Position numbers and translations under genes: made by a program
Source of the DNA: Saezia sanguinis
GTDB lineage: Bacteria; Pseudomonadota; Gammaproteobacteria; Burkholderiales; Burkholderiaceae_C
Direction of reading: 5' to 3'
Assembly: GCF_003991585.1 (NCBI RefSeq)
Contig: NZ_PQSP01000004.1
Coordinates: 1-64,000 of the forward strand
Length of the DNA: 64,000 nucleotides
Shown: one piece after another, positions 32,542 to 42,572 of the stretch
How positions within the stretch are numbered: the first letter of the stretch is position 1
How the letters are laid out: every line of letters begins with the position of its first letter
Notes under the pieces: generated by a model
Database searches by the model: none
Told to the model about the DNA's origin: nothing
The model's input: the letters and a program-made list of their open reading frames with translations, nothing else

Positions 32542-35500
32542 ATGGTAACTGGAAATAAGAAAATAATCCGGGTAAAAACGACTATAGATGAAGAAGGTAT
32601 GCCCACCGGCGTTGTCTCGACAACGCCTGAAAATGATTTTGTGCGCAAGGAAGTGGAAGTATTTCCAACAAAAGCGATTCCCATTATTTTCATACCAGAT
32701 GTGATGGGCTCTCCCTTGCGTGCAACGGGGAATCATGCCAAATTGATCAGTGCTAAAAACAAGTGGGCCTGGTTTCCGGATTATCCGCTGGACTGGGGAC
32801 TGGGGCTGAAAGAGAAAATTTTTAATGAAGTTCGCGAACCAACCAAAGCGCTGCTGGACGTAGTTAAAACTTTTGCCAAAACCAAGCTGGATGAAGAGAT
32901 TGAGAGTTTAAATAAAGAGATCAACAAGGGTGTTGAACAGCTGATTACCAAGGTAACAGGCAAGGAGTTTCCGAAAGAGGACGAAACCACCGAGACTACG
33001 GCGACGGAAGAAACAGAAGAAAAAAGTTTGCCTAAAACGCTGTTGGGGCAACTGATTGCGGAGTTGAAAACGGAGGCCGACAGCCAGTGGGAAAAGTACA
33101 AACAAAAGCAGGAAGACCGCAAGTTCAAGAACAAGTTTGAAAAAGCGATGAAAAAAGTGGGTACAGATGTTACGGATGCCCTGGCGAAAGTGGTGATCCC
33201 GCTGGATCCCGATAAGATCGTTAACCTGATTTTTCCCAAGTCCAAAGGCTTTACTGATTTGACGCCGACAGAGCGCCAGCAGTTATTGGACCCGGCGGAA
33301 ACTGCGGCATTGACGGCTTATGATACAGATATTGAAAAACGCATTATCTCCAGAATCAAACGCCATTTAGGGAAAAAAGATGCCGCCTACGATGACCAGC
33401 AGCTTTTTGGCGTGCAGGAGGCATTGCGGCGCGGCTGGGCCACCGTGTGCTGGAATTCCTATGGCGACTTTCTGATCAACCTGGAAAACAGCCTGCGCCA
33501 CCTGACTTATTCAGGGGGGACGGTGTTTCAGGATGGCATCAATGAAACGTCGCTGAAGAATATGCCTGTTTTCAACGATGTGTTCAAGTTGATTGATGAT
33601 AAGTTTCCGAATGCGAAAGGCGCTATTTTGCCGGGGTATGTCCCCGCAGTGACAAAAACAGAGCAGCCGCAGGATGCTGATGCCACAGAGGTGACCGATG
33701 TGGAGGCCAAGCAGGAGGAAAAGGCGTCATCTGATGTTGATGGGGCGCAAACCGCTGAGGCTGCCGATGAGACTGCTGGTCATGACGAGGCTGCTGATCC
33801 AGAGAAGGATGCCGCTACGCCTAAGGAAAGCACGGATAAAGTAGATCAGGCAGATTCGGCCAATGAAGAGGCTTACAGCAAAGAACTGGTGAACCATGTG
33901 GACCGGGCGATTGAGTATCACTTTCCGGTGTTTGCTGTCGGGTATAACTGGCTGGGTTCAAATCGGCAGGCTGCCATAGATATTTATGCGCGGTTGTGTG
34001 AAATTCAAAAGTATGTTGAAGCGAAAAGGCGGCCTAAGACTCCGTCGGACAATGCATCAGATAAAGATGCCGATGCTGCCAAAACGGAGAATACACAGGA
34101 TTCCACAGCTGAATCAACAGAAGCAAAGACTGAAGCGTCTTCGTCTGCTGCGGCAGATACAACAGATAAGACCAATACAGTAACAACCACGCAGGAGGCT
34201 GCGGCAGCTCCGGCGGCTTCGGAAAAGTCTTCTGCTTCTGCCAAGTCAGGTTCGTCGGCAAGTGTCAATAAAGATATACCCAAGCGCGACGAATATGGAC
34301 TGAATTTGGAGTGCTGCGGGTTCATTATTGTGACCCATTCCATGGGCGGCCTGGTAGGCAGAACGCTGCTCAAGAATCTGGACAGTTTTAATCAACAGAA
34401 AGCGGAGCAGATTCAGGCACAGCTGGATGCTGTTGATAAGGAAATAAAAGGCTTGCAGCCAGGACAAGAGGGCAAGAAGCCTGCCACAGCAGAGGGCACG
34501 CAGCCAACTGAGACATCGGGTACTCCGGGGGGTAAAGGTGGAGGCCAGGATGCTGCTCAACCGTCTACAGCGCAAACCACCCCCGCTGGCAAAGAAACAA
34601 CCCAACCGGCTGCGGGGGCTCCTGCTGGCACTGCTGCGACTCAGACCAAACAGGAGACACCACAGGCGCAGACTGAGGCGCAGAAAAGAAAAGCTGCTGC
34701 TGAAAAGGAACAGGCTGAGGAAAAAGCCGAAGAAGAACGCAAGAAAAAACTGGCTGCTGCCGAGAAAAAAAAGGAAGAGTTGAACAAGAAATCAGAGGTT
34801 GCCAAAAAGCCGGTGATTGCGCATGGTGCTATACACGGCATGCATGCTTTCAACGGTATGGCTGCTATTTACCGGCGCATGCAGGTGGGCTGGGAGGTTG
34901 AAGGCAAGGGTAAGGGCTGGTTCAAACGCGCCCGTTCGGCCGTGACGTCTTATGCAATGGGGTTTGACAGCAAATTTGTGACGCCGGTATTTGCACAGTC
35001 ACCGGGCCTGCTGGAGCATGTGCCAAGCCATTTGTATAAAAAGGGTACACAGACGAGCTGGCTGCATTTTCAGGTTAAAAAGGATGAGAAAGCGTTTTTG
35101 TCGCTGCCGGTCAGTGATCCATATGAAGATATTTATAAGCAGACCCGCTGGTACGGGTTGGCCAATCCGGTGCGCCTGTCGACAGATAAAACCAAACGCA
35201 AGGAGCAGTGGACGAAGTATCTGGCTTTGATGGAAAAAGTCGGGGACTTTCATAAATACGAGCTGGATGGATATGTACACCCCAAAACGTTTGCTTTTTA
35301 TTCGGAGAACAAGGCAACTCCGGCATTCGGCGAGCTGACCTGGAAGGTGGCACAGACTGCCAAAGGCGGCAAAGGTGATGCGGAGAAAAGCAAGGAAGAG
35401 ACGGCCACAACAGAAAGCGACTTTGAATTTAAATATAAACTGCCTCTGGATACAGAAGGCAGCAAACCCGGACCAAGCGGAAGTGCCTCGTCAACTCCTG

Positions 35501-36213
35501 CAGCAGGGGCTGCTGCGGGCGCAGATGCAAAATCTGCTCAGGCGGTTGAGTCAAGGGCGTTGTCTGAGGGCGTGAAGAAGGAACTGGACAGCATAACGGG
35601 CCAGGATCTAGCCAAGGAGATATTTTCGGAAAATCTGGTGCTCAATGAGCACGATAACCTGATACAGGAGTATCTGTATGGAGAAGATTCACTGCCTATA
35701 TTTAAAGAGTTCAAGGAAAAGGGTTCTTTGGAACAGTTGGGCAAAGATGGGGCATTTCCGGTGGAGCCGATTTTTGGTAAGGACGGCCCGATTGGCGCGC
35801 TGTTGAAAAATATTCCTTATTTCGGCGCCAACCAGGCGGCAGATACTTCTTTGTCGTACCTGCCGTCAAACAGTGTGTGGCTTAAAAACCAGGTCAACAA
35901 TGCAAGGTTTACCGCCAAGATATCCAAGGCCGACAGCAAGGGGGATGGTGTTGTACCGTACTTCTCAGCCTATCCGACCCAGGAGGTTAAGCAGGGGCAT
36001 ACGGAAGGGCAGATGGTTCCTTACAGGTTTGCCGTAGATGAAAATGAGAAGCGCAAAGAGCTGCTGGATCACCATCAGGCATTTGACGATGCGCGGGCGG
36101 TCAAGGTGACTTTGTATTCGATTTTAGGGGTGGCTGGTTGTGAAGAGACTGCCAAGACGATTGAAAACCAGGGGAAAAAGCCCGAATCTGAAGAGGCCCA
36201 GAAGGAGAGTTGA
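32542..36213 (+). CDS. Large alpha/beta-hydrolase lipase effector (Tle3/Tle4-like)
   Basis: The product has 1223 residues, starts at ATG 32542 after GAGGA, and has no signal peptide. An oxyanion-type PIIFIPDVMGSPLR is near residues 47-60. The nucleophile motif THSMGGLVGR has Ser600. Likely acid and base residues are D1135 in KGDGVVP and H1177/H1178 in LLDHHQAFDD. These elements fit the T6SS lipases with GxSxG-like centres. Two long polar or low-complexity segments interrupt the fold: ~375-450 and ~500-575 before the serine, and a charged helix after it (~620-755, KAEEERKKKLAAAEKKKEEL). Neighbours are a VgrG with a transthyretin-like tail and a Tli4-type immunity gene. The exact Tle family is uncertain. 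Confidence 0.85.
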   Translation: MVTGNKKIIRVKTTIDEEGMPTGVVSTTPENDFVRKEVEVFPTKAIPIIFIPDVMGSPLRATGNHAKLISAKNKWAWFPDYPLDWGLGLKEKIFNEVREPTKALLDVVKTFAKTKLDEEIESLNKEINKGVEQLITKVTGKEFPKEDETTETTATEETEEKSLPKTLLGQLIAELKTEADSQWEKYKQKQEDRKFKNKFEKAMKKVGTDVTDALAKVVIPLDPDKIVNLIFPKSKGFTDLTPTERQQLLDPAETAALTAYDTDIEKRIISRIKRHLGKKDAAYDDQQLFGVQEALRRGWATVCWNSYGDFLINLENSLRHLTYSGGTVFQDGINETSLKNMPVFNDVFKLIDDKFPNAKGAILPGYVPAVTKTEQPQDADATEVTDVEAKQEEKASSDVDGAQTAEAADETAGHDEAADPEKDAATPKESTDKVDQADSANEEAYSKELVNHVDRAIEYHFPVFAVGYNWLGSNRQAAIDIYARLCEIQKYVEAKRRPKTPSDNASDKDADAAKTENTQDSTAESTEAKTEASSSAAADTTDKTNTVTTTQEAAAAPAASEKSSASAKSGSSASVNKDIPKRDEYGLNLECCGFIIVTHSMGGLVGRTLLKNLDSFNQQKAEQIQAQLDAVDKEIKGLQPGQEGKKPATAEGTQPTETSGTPGGKGGGQDAAQPSTAQTTPAGKETTQPAAGAPAGTAATQTKQETPQAQTEAQKRKAAAEKEQAEEKAEEERKKKLAAAEKKKEELNKKSEVAKKPVIAHGAIHGMHAFNGMAAIYRRMQVGWEVEGKGKGWFKRARSAVTSYAMGFDSKFVTPVFAQSPGLLEHVPSHLYKKGTQTSWLHFQVKKDEKAFLSLPVSDPYEDIYKQTRWYGLANPVRLSTDKTKRKEQWTKYLALMEKVGDFHKYELDGYVHPKTFAFYSENKATPAFGELTWKVAQTAKGGKGDAEKSKEETATTESDFEFKYKLPLDTEGSKPGPSGSASSTPAAGAAAGADAKSAQAVESRALSEGVKKELDSITGQDLAKEIFSENLVLNEHDNLIQEYLYGEDSLPIFKEFKEKGSLEQLGKDGAFPVEPIFGKDGPIGALLKNIPYFGANQAADTSLSYLPSNSVWLKNQVNNARFTAKISKADSKGDGVVPYFSAYPTQEVKQGHTEGQMVPYRFAVDENEKRKELLDHHQAFDDARAVKVTLYSILGVAGCEETAKTIENQGKKPESEEAQKES

Positions 36214-36377
36214 CAGGCCAGAGTGGTGAGCCATGCCTGCATGGTATGCCATTGGGATGTTTGGGCAGATTGCAGGAGAAGGTTGTACGGGAAGGTTACA
36301 GATGTGCTCGCAGAATCATGAGGGCCAAGCGTATGGTGAAAGTAACGCCTGGCACCTGAGAGGAGTTTGTTGGATTT

Positions 36378-37547
36378 ATGAATATGACGCGTGACTTTAA
36401 AACTTTTTGTATTGGGCGTATGCTGGTTGATTTGCCTGAGCGTTTGGTTTCGTTGAAGCCTGCAGATGGTTCGCTTGACATGTCGGAAGAGCTGAGGCTG
36501 GATGGCATGTTGATTACAACGCGAACGGGGGTGAGTTTTCAGGCGTTTCAGGATCTGGTTGATGCCCGCTGGGCCGAGTTGCAGGTTATGGAGCAGGAGC
36601 AGTCTGCTGCGGCTTTGGCTGCGCCCCCGCAGTATCATCCGATCCGGGAAAACGGTGGTCTTTTTTCGTTCAACCAGAAGAGTATTTCGTATAACGCGCG
36701 GGTTTTGAATGGTGTGAAGACGGCCGATTATGTAACGGTCAATGATGCCGAAGGTTATTTCTGGGACAAGGGCACGCTGTTTACCATCAAGGACGGTGGT
36801 TATGACACGGTGAACCAGAAGATTGCCGAGGCCATGGCGCGCATGAGTTACCTGGCGCCCGGGCAAATGCCTGAGCAGGCCGGTATTTGTCTGCAGGGTG
36901 GGTTCATTGCGCAGCATTACGGTGTGTGTTCTGAACTGTATATTGGTACGATATCGGCGCCTTATTTCACATTTTTAATCCGCCATACCGAAGAGGTGGA
37001 TGGCGTGCCTTTGCTGGAGCAGTTTGGCCCTTTTGCGCCGATGATTGCCGATGTGGAGGATGACTGGATTGAGGGTGGCATTGTGTTCCGCGCAGCTGAG
37101 CGCGCGCAGGACCATTTGCCAGCGCAGGAGCTGGTGACGGGGTATACGCAAGGGGTTGCCATAGAGGGTAAGGGCATGGGGGACTTTACAACCGATGTCG
37201 AAGCCCGGTGGGAGTTTGTCGGGCAGGAAACGCCTGACCCGCAGCCGCTTGTGCATGCCGAACTGGTGTTGTCGGTGGATGACCGATGGCTGCCGGATAC
37301 GCTGGGCGAATATCCTGAGCAGATAGAGAATTCAGCGGTGCCCACAAAAGAGGCGTTTTTTGATATGTGGGATGCTGTTGCCAGCAACATCCGCTTTTAT
37401 CCGGGAGCACTGGCTCCGGCACCGAAAGATGCTGAACCGCTGTTGCTGGGTCCAAGTGACGCGCAGCGCATGAGCAACCGGCAGGCGCTGGATGACTTTC
37501 TGGGAGAGATGGACCTGCGCGGTATTTCCGGCCTGCCTGAGGCGTGA
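36378..37547 (+). CDS. tli4: Tli4-family immunity protein
   Basis: The 389-residue protein begins TRDFKTFCIGRMLVDLPERL, matching the 'C-x-GR-x-x-x-DLP' opening of Tli4-family T6SS immunity proteins. A central domain follows (~150-330) with ICLQGGFIAQHYG and APYFTFLIRH. Tli4 proteins bind their cognate lipase. Unusually, no signal peptide is visible. The effector would act in the periplasm, so either an upstream start is missed or the protein is cytosolic. AGGAG lies at 36361-36365, slightly far (12 nt) from the ATG. The gene follows the lipase after 164 nt. Confidence 0.8.
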   Translation: MNMTRDFKTFCIGRMLVDLPERLVSLKPADGSLDMSEELRLDGMLITTRTGVSFQAFQDLVDARWAELQVMEQEQSAAALAAPPQYHPIRENGGLFSFNQKSISYNARVLNGVKTADYVTVNDAEGYFWDKGTLFTIKDGGYDTVNQKIAEAMARMSYLAPGQMPEQAGICLQGGFIAQHYGVCSELYIGTISAPYFTFLIRHTEEVDGVPLLEQFGPFAPMIADVEDDWIEGGIVFRAAERAQDHLPAQELVTGYTQGVAIEGKGMGDFTTDVEARWEFVGQETPDPQPLVHAELVLSVDDRWLPDTLGEYPEQIENSAVPTKEAFFDMWDAVASNIRFYPGALAPAPKDAEPLLLGPSDAQRMSNRQALDDFLGEMDLRGISGLPEA

Positions 37548-37597
37548 TGCAAGGCTGAGCGTGCGTGGGCAGTAGCTGGGCCAGCGTTGCTGTGGCA

Positions 37598-37617
37598 CAG
37601 GTGCTTATCTGCACCTG
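37598..37617. terminator. Hairpin between convergent genes
   Basis: CAGGTGC-TTATCT-GCACCTG forms a perfect 7-bp stem between the ends of the Tli4 gene and the minus-strand mprF operon. There is no clear T-run, so terminator function is only likely by position. Confidence 0.4.
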
Positions 37618-37635
37618 AGGGGGTGTATTCAGAGC

Positions 37636-38121
37636 TTATTCAAAACGGGTTTTTGACGGGGTAGGGAAAGCCTGATCACCGTCATGGCCGGGTGGCTGTT
37701 TTTGTATCTGATACAGCCCGCTGAATATGTTGTTTTGAAACAGGGCCTCCAGATCTGCCGGCTGTATGGCGCTGCTTTTTTGGGGCAGCGTGATTTCCAT
37801 TTCGCTATGGTGCAGGATGAAGAAGTGTAGAAATGACGCAATGCAGGGGTTCTCTATTCTGCCGCTTATAAATTGGCTGAGGGTCTGGCGGAACAGATGG
37901 CCTCTGGTTTTTTCGGGGCCGGTAAAACGGTAAAAGGTGGATGACGAGATGCCGTCGGTGAAGCTGACGGCGTTGATGCTTTTGCCGTCATGTGTGAGCA
38001 GTGTGACCTGCCCGCAGTGAAACAGGGCGGGTGCTTGAAAATGGCCAACCTGCCGGTACAGCGCATGGTTGCTGCCGGACAGCGGGCGTGGCTTTTCAAA
38101 ATAGCAGATGAAAACGGACAT
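37636..38121 (-). CDS. Hypothetical protein downstream of acvB
   Basis: The product has 161 residues and is not recognised. It has no signal peptide and is rich in aromatic residues (FLHFFILHHSEMEI). It begins 5 nt after the acvB stop on the same strand, so it should be the third gene of the mprF-acvB operon, probably translated by coupling because no strong ribosome site is seen. It may be an accessory of lysyl-lipid metabolism. That is inference from position only. Confidence 0.55.
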   Translation of the reverse strand: MSVFICYFEKPRPLSGSNHALYRQVGHFQAPALFHCGQVTLLTHDGKSINAVSFTDGISSSTFYRFTGPEKTRGHLFRQTLSQFISGRIENPCIASFLHFFILHHSEMEITLPQKSSAIQPADLEALFQNNIFSGLYQIQKQPPGHDGDQAFPTPSKTRFE

Positions 38122-38126
38122 GTGGT

Positions 38127-39530
38127 TCAGGGCGCCGCGCGCGGTGTAGTGGCTGTGATGGTAGCAGGGGGCATGCGTTTGTCAATGCCCTGCATGATGA
38201 GTTGCGCCAGGTGCTCGTAGTTTTTGTCGAAGTGGTGGTCTCCGGGTATTTCGATGGCCTGCCCAACAGCCTGGGGTTGCAGGCAGCCGGAGTCTTCCCG
38301 CTCTTCACTGCCGTAAATGCACAGAACTTTGTCGGCAGGGAGTTGCTGCATTTCGGGGCCGGTGAGGGTTTCGTCGGCGTCCTGGCCAAGCCAGCCGCTC
38401 ACGGCAATTTCAAAGTTGGCGCTGCGTGAAAACGCAAGCAGCACGATGGCGCCAATGCTGGCCTGGTCCTGTGGTGAGAGGCGATTGTAGAGTGCGGGCA
38501 TGATGTCTGCACCGAACGAGTAGCCTGCCAGTATAAAGCGTTTGGCGCCCCATTTGTCGCGATAGGTTTGCATGAGTTCGGCAAGATCCTGGGCGCTGCG
38601 TTCGGGAGAGCGGTGCTGCCAGAAGAGTTTGAGGGTATCCACGCCGACAACCGGATAGCCATGGGCGGCCATGTATTCACCGGAGACTTTGTCCAGGTCG
38701 CGCCAGCCGCCATCGCCTGAATAGTACAGGGTGACGGTATCAGCATAAGGCGCATAATGGCCATCAGGGCTGTCTGCGGGGGCGGGCAGTTCCACAACCG
38801 GAAAGCCCTGTTGCTGATCGTCGAGCACAGCGGCCAGGTGTGTGTTCAGCAGCAGCGTGGAGCCGGCCATGTACTGGCCGATGGTGGTGTGCGTTTGGGT
38901 GTGCTGCATCTGGCGTACAAACAGGCCAGTATCGCTTTCGGGGTCGTTGTTCCAGATGATTTCCCAGTGACCGTGTGGTGCTTCAGCGGGTAGCGGCTGG
39001 TCGCAGTCGGGCTGCTTCACGTTAAAGCCAATGGAGAGTGCGCGCGCATCATCGTCTTGCTGCTGCGCCAGCCAGCGATAGGCCAGTGCCGCGCCATTGT
39101 CCAGCCCGACGACAATGTCTGGCGGATTATCCAGCGCATCGGTGGCGGCTTGCAGCCGCGTCTGCTGGTCGCTGCAACTGCCTTGCGGTTTGAGTACAAA
39201 CTGTACTAACTGGGCATCGGTCTGCCTGGCAAGCTGTAGCAACTGGTTGGGGTCAAGGTGCTGGGCTTCGGTAGCGGCAATGATGCTGTACGCTGCAGGC
39301 TCGCCCTGTGGGTGTGCGATGAGCAGGGTGGATCCATCGGCCAAAGTGGTGGTTTGCACACAGGCTTTTGGGGTGCGTTGCAGCAGCCACCAGGCAATGG
39401 CCACTGCCATGCAGATGAAGATGACGGCAAGCAGTACGATGAGCAGCCAGCGGCGCCGCCGTGATGGCGGCTGGTGCTGTGGCGCCTGCGGGGATTGCAG
39501 GTTTTGCGGACGGGTATGGTGTGGCGTCAT
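38127..39530 (-). CDS. acvB: AcvB/VirJ-family lysyl-phosphatidylglycerol hydrolase
   Basis: I place the start at ATG 39530, outside mprF, giving 467 residues; the longer frame reaching into mprF has no support. A cytoplasmic Pro/Arg-rich head precedes a membrane anchor (~28-50: WLLIVLLAVIFICMAVAIAW), and the rest would be periplasmic. The C-terminal VirJ domain has the serine-hydrolase motif GYSFG with Ser338. AcvB and VirJ of Agrobacterium and AtvA of Rhizobium lie beside mprF/lpiA and hydrolyse lysyl-phosphatidylglycerol. The same order is seen here, 31 nt after mprF. Confidence 0.88.
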   Translation of the reverse strand: MTPHHTRPQNLQSPQAPQHQPPSRRRRWLLIVLLAVIFICMAVAIAWWLLQRTPKACVQTTTLADGSTLLIAHPQGEPAAYSIIAATEAQHLDPNQLLQLARQTDAQLVQFVLKPQGSCSDQQTRLQAATDALDNPPDIVVGLDNGAALAYRWLAQQQDDDARALSIGFNVKQPDCDQPLPAEAPHGHWEIIWNNDPESDTGLFVRQMQHTQTHTTIGQYMAGSTLLLNTHLAAVLDDQQQGFPVVELPAPADSPDGHYAPYADTVTLYYSGDGGWRDLDKVSGEYMAAHGYPVVGVDTLKLFWQHRSPERSAQDLAELMQTYRDKWGAKRFILAGYSFGADIMPALYNRLSPQDQASIGAIVLLAFSRSANFEIAVSGWLGQDADETLTGPEMQQLPADKVLCIYGSEEREDSGCLQPQAVGQAIEIPGDHHFDKNYEHLAQLIMQGIDKRMPPATITATTPRAAP

Positions 39531-39561
39531 GAGGAAGGTCTGCCTTGGTGATGTGATACGG

Positions 39562-42207
39562 CTAGCGCTTGACCAGCCCGCTCCAGCCGCCGGAGATGAG
39601 GGTGGCGGTATCGACAAGCGCCATCCATGGGTCCAGCCCGGCAGGAACTGCCATGTAGCGGGGTTCCCAGTGGGGGGAGAATTTGTTTTTAAAACGGCGC
39701 AGGCCCTGGAAGTTGTAGAACTGCTCGCCACGGCGAAAGATCATTGCGCCCAGGCGCTGGGTTACGGGGGCGCCACGGCGCAAATGCAGTCCCGAAAGCG
39801 GCACCATGCCCAGGCTGAAGCGTTGCAACTGGTGCTGCTGAAAGTGCAGAATGAGCCCGACCATGAGAAATTCCATGGTGAGGTTGGGTGCATGGTCGGC
39901 CACGCGCATTAGGTCCAGGCTGGCCGATGCGCCGTTGGTTGTTTGCAGCAGGTTGGCAAAAGCGACGATCTGGCCCTGGTATTCAACCGTGGCAATGGTG
40001 AAGTGGCGCAGATAGTCTGGTGCGAAATGCCCGAGCGAAAACCCTTTTTCGCGCACATGTTTGTTTTGCAGCCACTGGTCGGATATTTCCTGCAACTGCG
40101 CCATGGGGGCGGTGCCGGGCGCGTAAAATGCCAGCGACAGGCCGTCGCGCTGGCCACGGCTCCAGGTGTAGCGCAGGTCGCGGTTGGTTTTGGACTGAAG
40201 GTCAAACCGGGTCAGGTCGACAATGGCCTCTTCGCCCAGTTTGATGGCGGTCAGCCCGGCATCCATGTAATAGGGCAGGTTGGCGGCACTGACCTGATAG
40301 AACACCGGGCGCACGCGGTGCTGGTCGCACAGGTCGCGAAACTCCCAGATCAGGTCGGCCCGCTCCAGCGCCGAGCCAATGGGGTCAAACAGCGCAATCA
40401 TGCTGCGGCGGTGCCGCGCGTACATGAGAAATGCGGTGCGTGTTTCGTTGAACAGTATGGCTTTGTCGCCGCTCATGACCAGCCCGCCTTCGGGCTGGGT
40501 GCCGGCCTGCACAATGCGGTAGGCTTCATCCAGTTGTTCGTTGCGGGCCTGTCTGGCTATGGGCAGTGCTGGGCGCAGCAGCCAGGTCAGTGCAATGCAG
40601 CCCAGCAGTAAAAAACTGGCCAGTGCGGCGCGCAGGGCACGCGGTGCTTCGCTGTCGAGTTCAAATTGCCACCACAGTTTGTTGTGGTAGGGAATTTCCT
40701 GGTAAACAAAGAACGTGAGCCACAGTGAGACCGCGACGACGCAAAAGCAGGCTGTGGCAAACAGTGCAGAAAACGGTACTTCGGTAAGGCGGCTTTTGCG
40801 GTAGAAGGAGCTGCGGAAGGCGTACAGCAGTGCGGCAATGACGAGCATGACAAAGGCTTCTTCCCAGTCCAGTCCCTTGAGGATAGACAGCACGCTGGCG
40901 GCAATGAGCAGCAGCAGTGTGAGCATCCAGGCCGCCGAGAGGCGTCGCCGCAGGCCACGGGCCAGCACCAGGCAGAGTACGCCAACCAGGCTGGCCGCCA
41001 GGTGCGAGGCGTTGATCAACTGGTCGGGCATGATGAAGCTGAGAATTTGCAGGCGGCTGTCAATTTCGGGGGTGGCGCCGGAGAACAGCAAAATAATGCC
41101 CGCGGCAAAAACCAGCACCGATATGATGGGTGCGGCCACACTGGCAGCCGAGCGCATGACCGATTGCAGCGGCAGATAGTTTCGACCCTCGTTGAGCAGC
41201 AAAATGATGCTGGCCAGCCCCAGTGGCAGCAGCACGTAAACGGCGCGGTAAAGCAGCAGGGCGGCAGCGAGCTGTGCGGCACCAAGTTGTCCGGCAAATG
41301 CGGCAAGTATGACGGCCTCAAACACGCCCAGGCCACCCGGCACATGGCTGAGCACGCCGGCTGCGAGCGCCAGCAGGTAAACCAGTACAAATGTGATGAA
41401 AGGCGGCGCCGAAGGCAGCAACAGGTAGAGAATGGTTGCGGCAAAGATCACGTCAAACAGTGTGATGACCAGTTGCCATGACGCTAGGCGCAGGCTGGGA
41501 ATGCGAATGGGCCAGCGCCCGAACTGAACATACTGAAACCAGCGGGACTTGCCAGTGCCAGGCGTATCGTCCGGGGGGGATGACCGCAGGCGGTGCTGGT
41601 ACAGCACCATGGCGATTATCAGGTACAGCGCAAACACACCCCATGCAATGCCAGTGACCCATGCGGCAGACAGATGCAATGCAAGTGCAGCCGCCTGCAC
41701 ATTACACAGGGCGGCTATGGCTGCCAGCAGCGGCAAAGCACAGCCCAGCGACAGGCTGGCAAAAATGGACATGCGGGCCACATCGGTGGCATTTAACCCC
41801 TGGCTGAAATAAAGCCGGCAGCGCACTGCACCGCCGGAAAGCATGGACAGGCCAACCGCATTGCCTACGGCTGCGGCACAAAAACCGCCGGTAACCAGTA
41901 TGCCCGGACGCAGTTGTACGCCGGCATAGTGTGAGGCAGACCATTCGTAGCCTATGAGCATGGTGTAGCTGCCCGCGGCTGCCAGCAGTGCCAGCAACAG
42001 TGCCGACCAAGGCACATCATGCACGGCCTGGCGCATTTGGGCGATATTGGTTTCTTTCACCAGCTTCCAGCAGATAAACAGTGCGGCAATGAATAACACC
42101 AGCGCAATGACGGCTCCCGCCACCTGTTTATACGCAGTAAAGCGTTCAATCAGGAGCCAGGGGAGGGTTTTGCGTGCAGGAGGGGTGAGCGTTGTTGTCT
42201 GTGTCAT
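39562..42207 (-). CDS. mprF: MprF lysyl-phosphatidylglycerol synthase/flippase
   Basis: This 881-residue integral membrane protein has a multi-helix flippase half (~1-540, for example LVLFIAALFICWKLV and HVPGGLGVFEAVILAAFAG). The cytoplasmic C-terminal DUF2156 synthase half (~550-881) includes FNETRTAFLMYARHRRSMIALFDP and GLRRFKNKFSPHWEPRYMAV. MprF transfers lysine from lysyl-tRNA to phosphatidylglycerol and flips the product outward, lowering the negative surface charge. It heads an operon with acvB. The pair stands between two T6SS effector islands. Confidence 0.95.
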   Translation of the reverse strand: MTQTTTLTPPARKTLPWLLIERFTAYKQVAGAVIALVLFIAALFICWKLVKETNIAQMRQAVHDVPWSALLLALLAAAGSYTMLIGYEWSASHYAGVQLRPGILVTGGFCAAAVGNAVGLSMLSGGAVRCRLYFSQGLNATDVARMSIFASLSLGCALPLLAAIAALCNVQAAALALHLSAAWVTGIAWGVFALYLIIAMVLYQHRLRSSPPDDTPGTGKSRWFQYVQFGRWPIRIPSLRLASWQLVITLFDVIFAATILYLLLPSAPPFITFVLVYLLALAAGVLSHVPGGLGVFEAVILAAFAGQLGAAQLAAALLLYRAVYVLLPLGLASIILLLNEGRNYLPLQSVMRSAASVAAPIISVLVFAAGIILLFSGATPEIDSRLQILSFIMPDQLINASHLAASLVGVLCLVLARGLRRRLSAAWMLTLLLLIAASVLSILKGLDWEEAFVMLVIAALLYAFRSSFYRKSRLTEVPFSALFATACFCVVAVSLWLTFFVYQEIPYHNKLWWQFELDSEAPRALRAALASFLLLGCIALTWLLRPALPIARQARNEQLDEAYRIVQAGTQPEGGLVMSGDKAILFNETRTAFLMYARHRRSMIALFDPIGSALERADLIWEFRDLCDQHRVRPVFYQVSAANLPYYMDAGLTAIKLGEEAIVDLTRFDLQSKTNRDLRYTWSRGQRDGLSLAFYAPGTAPMAQLQEISDQWLQNKHVREKGFSLGHFAPDYLRHFTIATVEYQGQIVAFANLLQTTNGASASLDLMRVADHAPNLTMEFLMVGLILHFQQHQLQRFSLGMVPLSGLHLRRGAPVTQRLGAMIFRRGEQFYNFQGLRRFKNKFSPHWEPRYMAVPAGLDPWMALVDTATLISGGWSGLVKR

Positions 42208-42572
42208 GTTTTATGCAGGAATGCATAGTACAGGGTGCATCGGTTGTTTTGTATGCACAGCAGGGGCATAATGACAAATGGTTGTAATAATGCCGTTAGA
42301 GGTGGTGCGCCGCCAAATTGTTCCGGCCAGTTGCAATCGAACAGACATAAAAATGGTGCATGTTGCTAAACTTGCGGCCAGTATATATTGCTAACACTGC
42401 AGAAACGATAACCAGCTTTGCATCAGGGATGCACTGCCTGAATATGAATGGGTTGCAGGATGCATCTAAGGGTAATTTGCCAGTCGGTGGCGTAAGTGGC
42501 AAAAGATCGTTTATACTTCGGTTCGGTCCTTTGGCAAACCGCTTACCGGTATGTTCAGAGGGCAGGAAACAT
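42208..42572. other. mprF-tRNA-Cys intergenic region
   Basis: These 365 nt lie between divergent mprF and tRNA-Cys. A TATACT at 42512-42517 could be the -10 box of the tRNA promoter, but no good -35 is found at the right distance. I see no gene here. Confidence 0.4.
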
